A DNA stretch of 64,000 nt from positions 1 to 64,000 of the forward strand of contig CAZJYI010000005.1 of NCBI GenBank assembly GCA_964550025.1, given 5' to 3'. The stretch is from CAZJYI01 sp964550025 (lineage in GTDB: Bacteria > Verrucomicrobiota > Kiritimatiellia > UBA8416 > CAYOBW01). Made by a program: the position numbers and the translations under genes. The stretch's first letter is position 1. Every line of letters begins with the position of its first letter. The notes beneath the pieces were generated by a model. It made no database searches. It saw only the letters and a program-made list of their open reading frames with translations, and was not told the origin of the DNA. Shown here in pieces: positions 61,501-64,000 of the stretch.

Positions 61501-64000
61501 CTCCGGGGGAGGGCTTGAAGTCCGGTCGGGCGGGGGCGTGTTCCTGTCGAGCGGCTGTACCTTGTCGAACTGCGTGCTGGTCGGCAACAGCAGCTCGCTA
61601 TCTGGTGGGGGAGCGCTTCTCCGCAGAGGCGGCATACTCAATGACTGCGTGTTGACCGCTAACACCACCTCAGATTTCGGCGGTGGCGCGGAGCTCAACT
61701 ACGGAGGCACGCTCAACAATTGCCTTGTGGCGGCAAACACGTCGAACAGTGGCGGTGGCGGCGTGAACTTCACCGGGGGCGGTACGCTGAACAACTGTAC
61801 AGTCGTGGGTAACAGGGGGGTCAACTACGGCGGCGGAGCGGCCTTTTCCCCGGGTGGAGAGATCCGCAACTCCATCGTCTACGGCAACACGGCTGGCTTC
61901 TTCGGCAACAACTACTTTGTCTCGGGTTCCGGGACGTTTGCATACTCCTGCGCGTCACCCGATCCGGGCGGGATCGGCAACATCACCAATGCCCCAATGT
62001 TCGTCGATGCGGCGGGTTGCGATTACCGGCTTCGTGTCGGCTCTCCCTGCATCGATGCGGGGCTTAACGACTATGCGCAGTCGGGCACGGACCTGGCGGG
62101 GAACACGCGCATCGCGAATGCGACGGTGGACATGGGCGCGTATGAATCAGAGCCTCTTCCGGAAGTCCTCTATGTCGACGCCTCGCGTCCCAACGATTCC
62201 GGAGACGGCGAGAGCTGGGCGACGGCGAAAAAGACGATTCAGGCGGCCGTGGACAGGGTCGCCGATGGCGGAACGGTGTGGGTGACCAACGGGACGTACG
62301 AGCTTTCAAGCCAATTGGCAATCGCCGATGATGTTACCGTCCAGTCGGTCAACGGTCCTGAGGTTACCGCTATTGATGGTGGCGGCTCGGTCCGTTGCGC
62401 CCATCTCGTGTCAGGCGTGCTTTCCGGCGTGACGTTGGCGAACGGGTACGTGAACGACTCTGGCGGTGGGGTCTGGATGAGTGGCGCTGCGCTGAACAAC
62501 TGTGTTCTGAGCGGAAACGCTTGTGAGGTCTATGGCGGCGGCGCGTATCTGGGCCAGGATGCCGTGATGAACAGGTGCGTCCTGATTGGGAACTCGGCTT
62601 CGCAGTATGGGGGCGGCGCGTTTTCGTTGGGGGGGCGGTTGCACAACTGCATAGTGAGGGAAAACACGGCCGCGAATGTCGGCGGTGTGTACCTGGTCGG
62701 TGGCGTCGCCACGCTGAACAACTGCACGGTGACAGACAACTCAAGCAGCGGCTTCGTGGGTGGCGTTTGTGTGGACATTGCCGCCCAGATGAACAACTGC
62801 ATCGTCTGTAGCAACACCGCAGATGTGGGGAATGCGGATGTAGACAATCTGGCGGGCATTGTTCGCTATACCCGCGCGGCCGACGGCGTGACGCACGGTG
62901 TGGACGGCTGCATCACGAACGATCCGCTGTTCGTGAACGAGGCCGGCGGCGATTACCGGCTCGTGGTAGGGTCGCCCTGTCTTGATAGCGGCAACAACGA
63001 CTACGCGCCCACGACCATCGACCTGGCGGGGAATGCCCGTGTCCAGAACGGTACGGTGGACATGGGCGCGTACGAAGGCAGTGTTCCGAAGAGCGATCAG
63101 ACCATCGCCGGCTTCCTGCCGGCAAGCGGCAGCACATTCGTGGCGACCGGGATTGCGGGTCTGTCCGCGACGGCGTCTTCGGGACTGCCCGTCACCTTTG
63201 CAGTGGCCGGCGGCCCGGGCCGGATCAGCAATGGCACAAACCTGTCGTTCTTTGGGGGCGGGACCGTTGTTGTCACGGCTGACCAGGCAGGCGACGCGCG
63301 CCGCAATGCCGCACCGACCGTGACGAATACCTTTAGTGTGGTCAAGGCCGCCGCAACGGTGGCGCTGGATGGTCTGGCGCAGACCTATGACGGGACGGCA
63401 CGCGCGGCAACCTGTCAGACCAGCCCGACGGGGCTGACGGTCGTCGTCACCTATGATGGTAACTCCGCGGTACCCGCCGGCGTAGGCAACTACGCAGTTG
63501 CCGCCGTGATCGACGAGGCGCTCTATGCCGGCAGTGCCACCGGCACGCTCAGCGTGGCCACGAAGGAACTGACGGTGGACGGCGCGGTGGCGCAGGACAA
63601 GGCCTACGACGGCCACACCGACGCCGTGATCGCCGGCGGCGCCCTGGTCGGCGTAGTCTCCGGTGACGACGTGACGCTTGAAAACGCCGCGACCGGCACG
63701 TTCGCCCAGGCGGAGGCCGGTACGGATATCGCGGTCGCGATCGCTATGACGCTCGGCGGCGAGGACGCGGGCAACTACGCGTTGACGCAGCCGACGCTGG
63801 CGGCTGACATTCTCAAGGCCGACCAGTCAATCACCAACTTCCTGCCCGCGGACGGCAGCCGCTTCGGTTTCACGGACAGCGTGCAGTTGAGCGCGGACGG
63901 CGGTCCCGGCAGCCCGGTTACCTTCGCGGTGGTGTCCGGGCCGGGGCAGATTGACGGGGATGTACTCACGTTCCGTGATGTCGGCGCGGTCACGGTCTCG
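58529..64000 (+). CDS. Secreted ubiquitin-fold surface protein with beta-helix and MBG repeats (3' truncated)
   Basis: Open for 1824 codons and cut by the window end. AGGAG lies seven bases before the ATG, inside the end of the upstream gene. Residues 1-27 are a signal peptide ending APAFG. Residues 28-98 (58610-58822) are a ubiquitin domain, starting MQIFVRTLTGKTITLDVEPS and ending IQKESTLHLIL; then TDLPASG instead of RLRGG. Residues about 130-235 hold three aromatic repeats (GFVWAPNAGWIKLG, GFAWSHTCGWINFA, GYAWASSLGWIHFR). Three modules follow (from about 249, 876 and 1215), each with VDASRxDDxGDG...SWxTAKxTIQAAV, a Gly-rich parallel beta-helix of GGG...LNNC turns, and a choice-of-anchor end (GSPCIDxG...DMGAYE). 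An Ig-like domain and MBG/YDG repeats lie between modules 1 and 2, and more MBG/YDG repeats follow module 3. Inferred role: cell-surface adhesin or effector. Confidence 0.92.
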   Translation, partial: MQTRTTVSRRTLAVAACIVLFAAPAFGMQIFVRTLTGKTITLDVEPSDTIENVKAKVQDKEGIPPDRQRLIFAGRELEDGRSLSDYNIQKESTLHLILTDLPASGDIDPADKSAWAHASGWQNYAPSHGGGVTLHVDGDAGYLSGFVWAPNAGWIKLGGGTGPYANDGATNWGVNLDADGNLSGFAWSHTCGWINFAPTHGGVTIDTSDGRFNGYAWASSLGWIHFRNASPDYNVRTTSYPVEAPPMVFYVDASREDDGGDGTSWETAKRTIQAAVDIAGDGATVWVTNGVYNSGGAVTPGASLANRVCITKPVTVRSVNGPETTAIAGEPGSNGSNDVDAVRGVFMANGCALRGFTITNGYTMASGDAWLDRSGGGMWLSAACVVSNCILTGGAAANGGGGAILQGGGALQGSAVRCNSACLGGGVVLRDGGGLSNCSLVANTASGSAGEGGGAYMLNGGALSGCLVRENTAFYGGGVHAHGGAVLNNCTVVANVAHGLGGGALLRNEAELNNSVVWDNELRFESLPIVTHDVWRENATVRATCASDGVEHAVDGCITSDPMLAALTGGDCAPRKGSPCIDRGDNTYAPAGVDLEGNPRIADGTVDMGAYEYIRVPLAIIQAGPLTVAMSEDGDPIAWAAPTLSATNDSDTMTWSVSSGASNGTAIVAGTGGSPPVFAYAPDANFNGSDSFGVRVTDVWGADTILVNVTVEPMDDPAVVTLSGLAQVYDGTARFVVADTSPTGLTVNVTYDGRATAPTYPGEYTVVATVADPVYTGGATGTLVVARAEQSITSFFPAEGSRFDVDDSVTLSASGGGSGNPVTFYLLSGPGQIDGTALTFTRGGTVMVAAEQAGNDNYNAAPRVTREYMATVPIAYADASRPDDNGEGASWATAKRTIQAAVGIVADGGTVWVTNGVYDAGGAVAPGRALTNRVCITRATVVRSVNGADATTIAGAEAPGGGCGAGAVRGVFMTNGCSLAGFTITNGHTMVSGGGLEVRSGGGVFLSSGCTLSNCVLVGNSSSLSGGGALLRRGGILNDCVLTANTTSDFGGGAELNYGGTLNNCLVAANTSNSGGGGVNFTGGGTLNNCTVVGNRGVNYGGGAAFSPGGEIRNSIVYGNTAGFFGNNYFVSGSGTFAYSCASPDPGGIGNITNAPMFVDAAGCDYRLRVGSPCIDAGLNDYAQSGTDLAGNTRIANATVDMGAYESEPLPEVLYVDASRPNDSGDGESWATAKKTIQAAVDRVADGGTVWVTNGTYELSSQLAIADDVTVQSVNGPEVTAIDGGGSVRCAHLVSGVLSGVTLANGYVNDSGGGVWMSGAALNNCVLSGNACEVYGGGAYLGQDAVMNRCVLIGNSASQYGGGAFSLGGRLHNCIVRENTAANVGGVYLVGGVATLNNCTVTDNSSSGFVGGVCVDIAAQMNNCIVCSNTADVGNADVDNLAGIVRYTRAADGVTHGVDGCITNDPLFVNEAGGDYRLVVGSPCLDSGNNDYAPTTIDLAGNARVQNGTVDMGAYEGSVPKSDQTIAGFLPASGSTFVATGIAGLSATASSGLPVTFAVAGGPGRISNGTNLSFFGGGTVVVTADQAGDARRNAAPTVTNTFSVVKAAATVALDGLAQTYDGTARAATCQTSPTGLTVVVTYDGNSAVPAGVGNYAVAAVIDEALYAGSATGTLSVATKELTVDGAVAQDKAYDGHTDAVIAGGALVGVVSGDDVTLENAATGTFAQAEAGTDIAVAIAMTLGGEDAGNYALTQPTLAADILKADQSITNFLPADGSRFGFTDSVQLSADGGPGSPVTFAVVSGPGQIDGDVLTFRDVGAVTVS

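Overview
The window is one high-GC bacterial fragment from a member of the PVC superphylum; Kiritimatiellota, Lentisphaerota or Verrucomicrobiota fits best (inference from gene content). The evidence is three secreted sulfatases with formylglycine motifs, a DUF1080 sugar-hydrolase-like protein, a CotH/LamG/lamin-tail giant, PQQ-propeller and NHL secreted proteins, an ECF sigma/FecR pair, a primary sigma factor with a lysine-rich head, and many hairpin repeats. I recognised no rRNA, functional tRNA, CRISPR array, prophage or autonomous transposase gene.

Layout. 1-1022: no convincing gene. 1023-3981: TrkH/TrkA potassium uptake (minus strand). 4216-6341: remnant of a TIM-barrel glycosidase-like gene plus a small unknown. 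6384-6938: DinJ/YafQ-type toxin-antitoxin pair with a near-leaderless promoter. 7172-9015: a decayed Ig-like secreted gene and a Tat-exported histone-deacetylase-fold protein. 9173-13546: two-gene secreted operon (calcium-repeat/FG-GAP protein and NHL propeller). 13990-14712: SDR dehydrogenase. 14807-18149: pyrK-pyrD plus a membrane-anchored unknown, overlapping by ATGA. 18350-21384: ORF6N DNA-binding protein coupled to a sulfatase fused to an HExxH metallopeptidase. 21378-22513: VapBC-like pair followed by a frameshifted lipoprotein gene. 22950-31099: surface proteins (SMP-30/NHL lipoprotein, 1847-residue CotH protein, DUF1080). 31138-31796: nucleotidyltransferase toxin-like pair. 32367-36913: sulfatase coupled to a PQQ-like propeller. 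37102-43496: six-gene minus-strand cluster with an acyl-CoA-dehydratase activase, three HgdB-like iron-sulfur proteins, an outer-membrane beta-barrel and a SAM methyltransferase. 44035-47432: rpoD, a membrane-anchored RRM protein and a frameshifted membrane gene. 47700-49235: arylsulfatase. 49339-53807: an isoprenylcysteine-methyltransferase-like membrane protein, then an ECF sigma factor/FecR operon. 53925-54986: SGNH esterase. 55464-64000: two-gene surface-protein operon that runs off the window.

The main discovery is in the last operon. The gene from 58529 encodes a signal peptide followed directly by an almost unchanged eukaryotic ubiquitin fold (about 63 of the first 71 residues match animal ubiquitin). 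Signal-peptidase cleavage would expose ubiquitin's natural Met1. The C-terminal di-glycine is gone, and the chain continues into aromatic repeats, three beta-helix/choice-of-anchor modules and MBG-type repeats for at least 1824 residues. The partner gene four bases upstream is split by a 210-bp MITE-like element with inverted ends and a 7-bp target duplication; removing it restores the reading frame exactly.

Other themes are secreted polysaccharide degradation (sulfatases, esterase, sugar hydrolase) feeding cytoplasmic metabolism, and heavy traffic of small palindromic elements. Several of these lie inside coding sequence (ORF6N gene, propeller gene, calcium-repeat gene, and the C-terminus of the pyrD-linked unknown).
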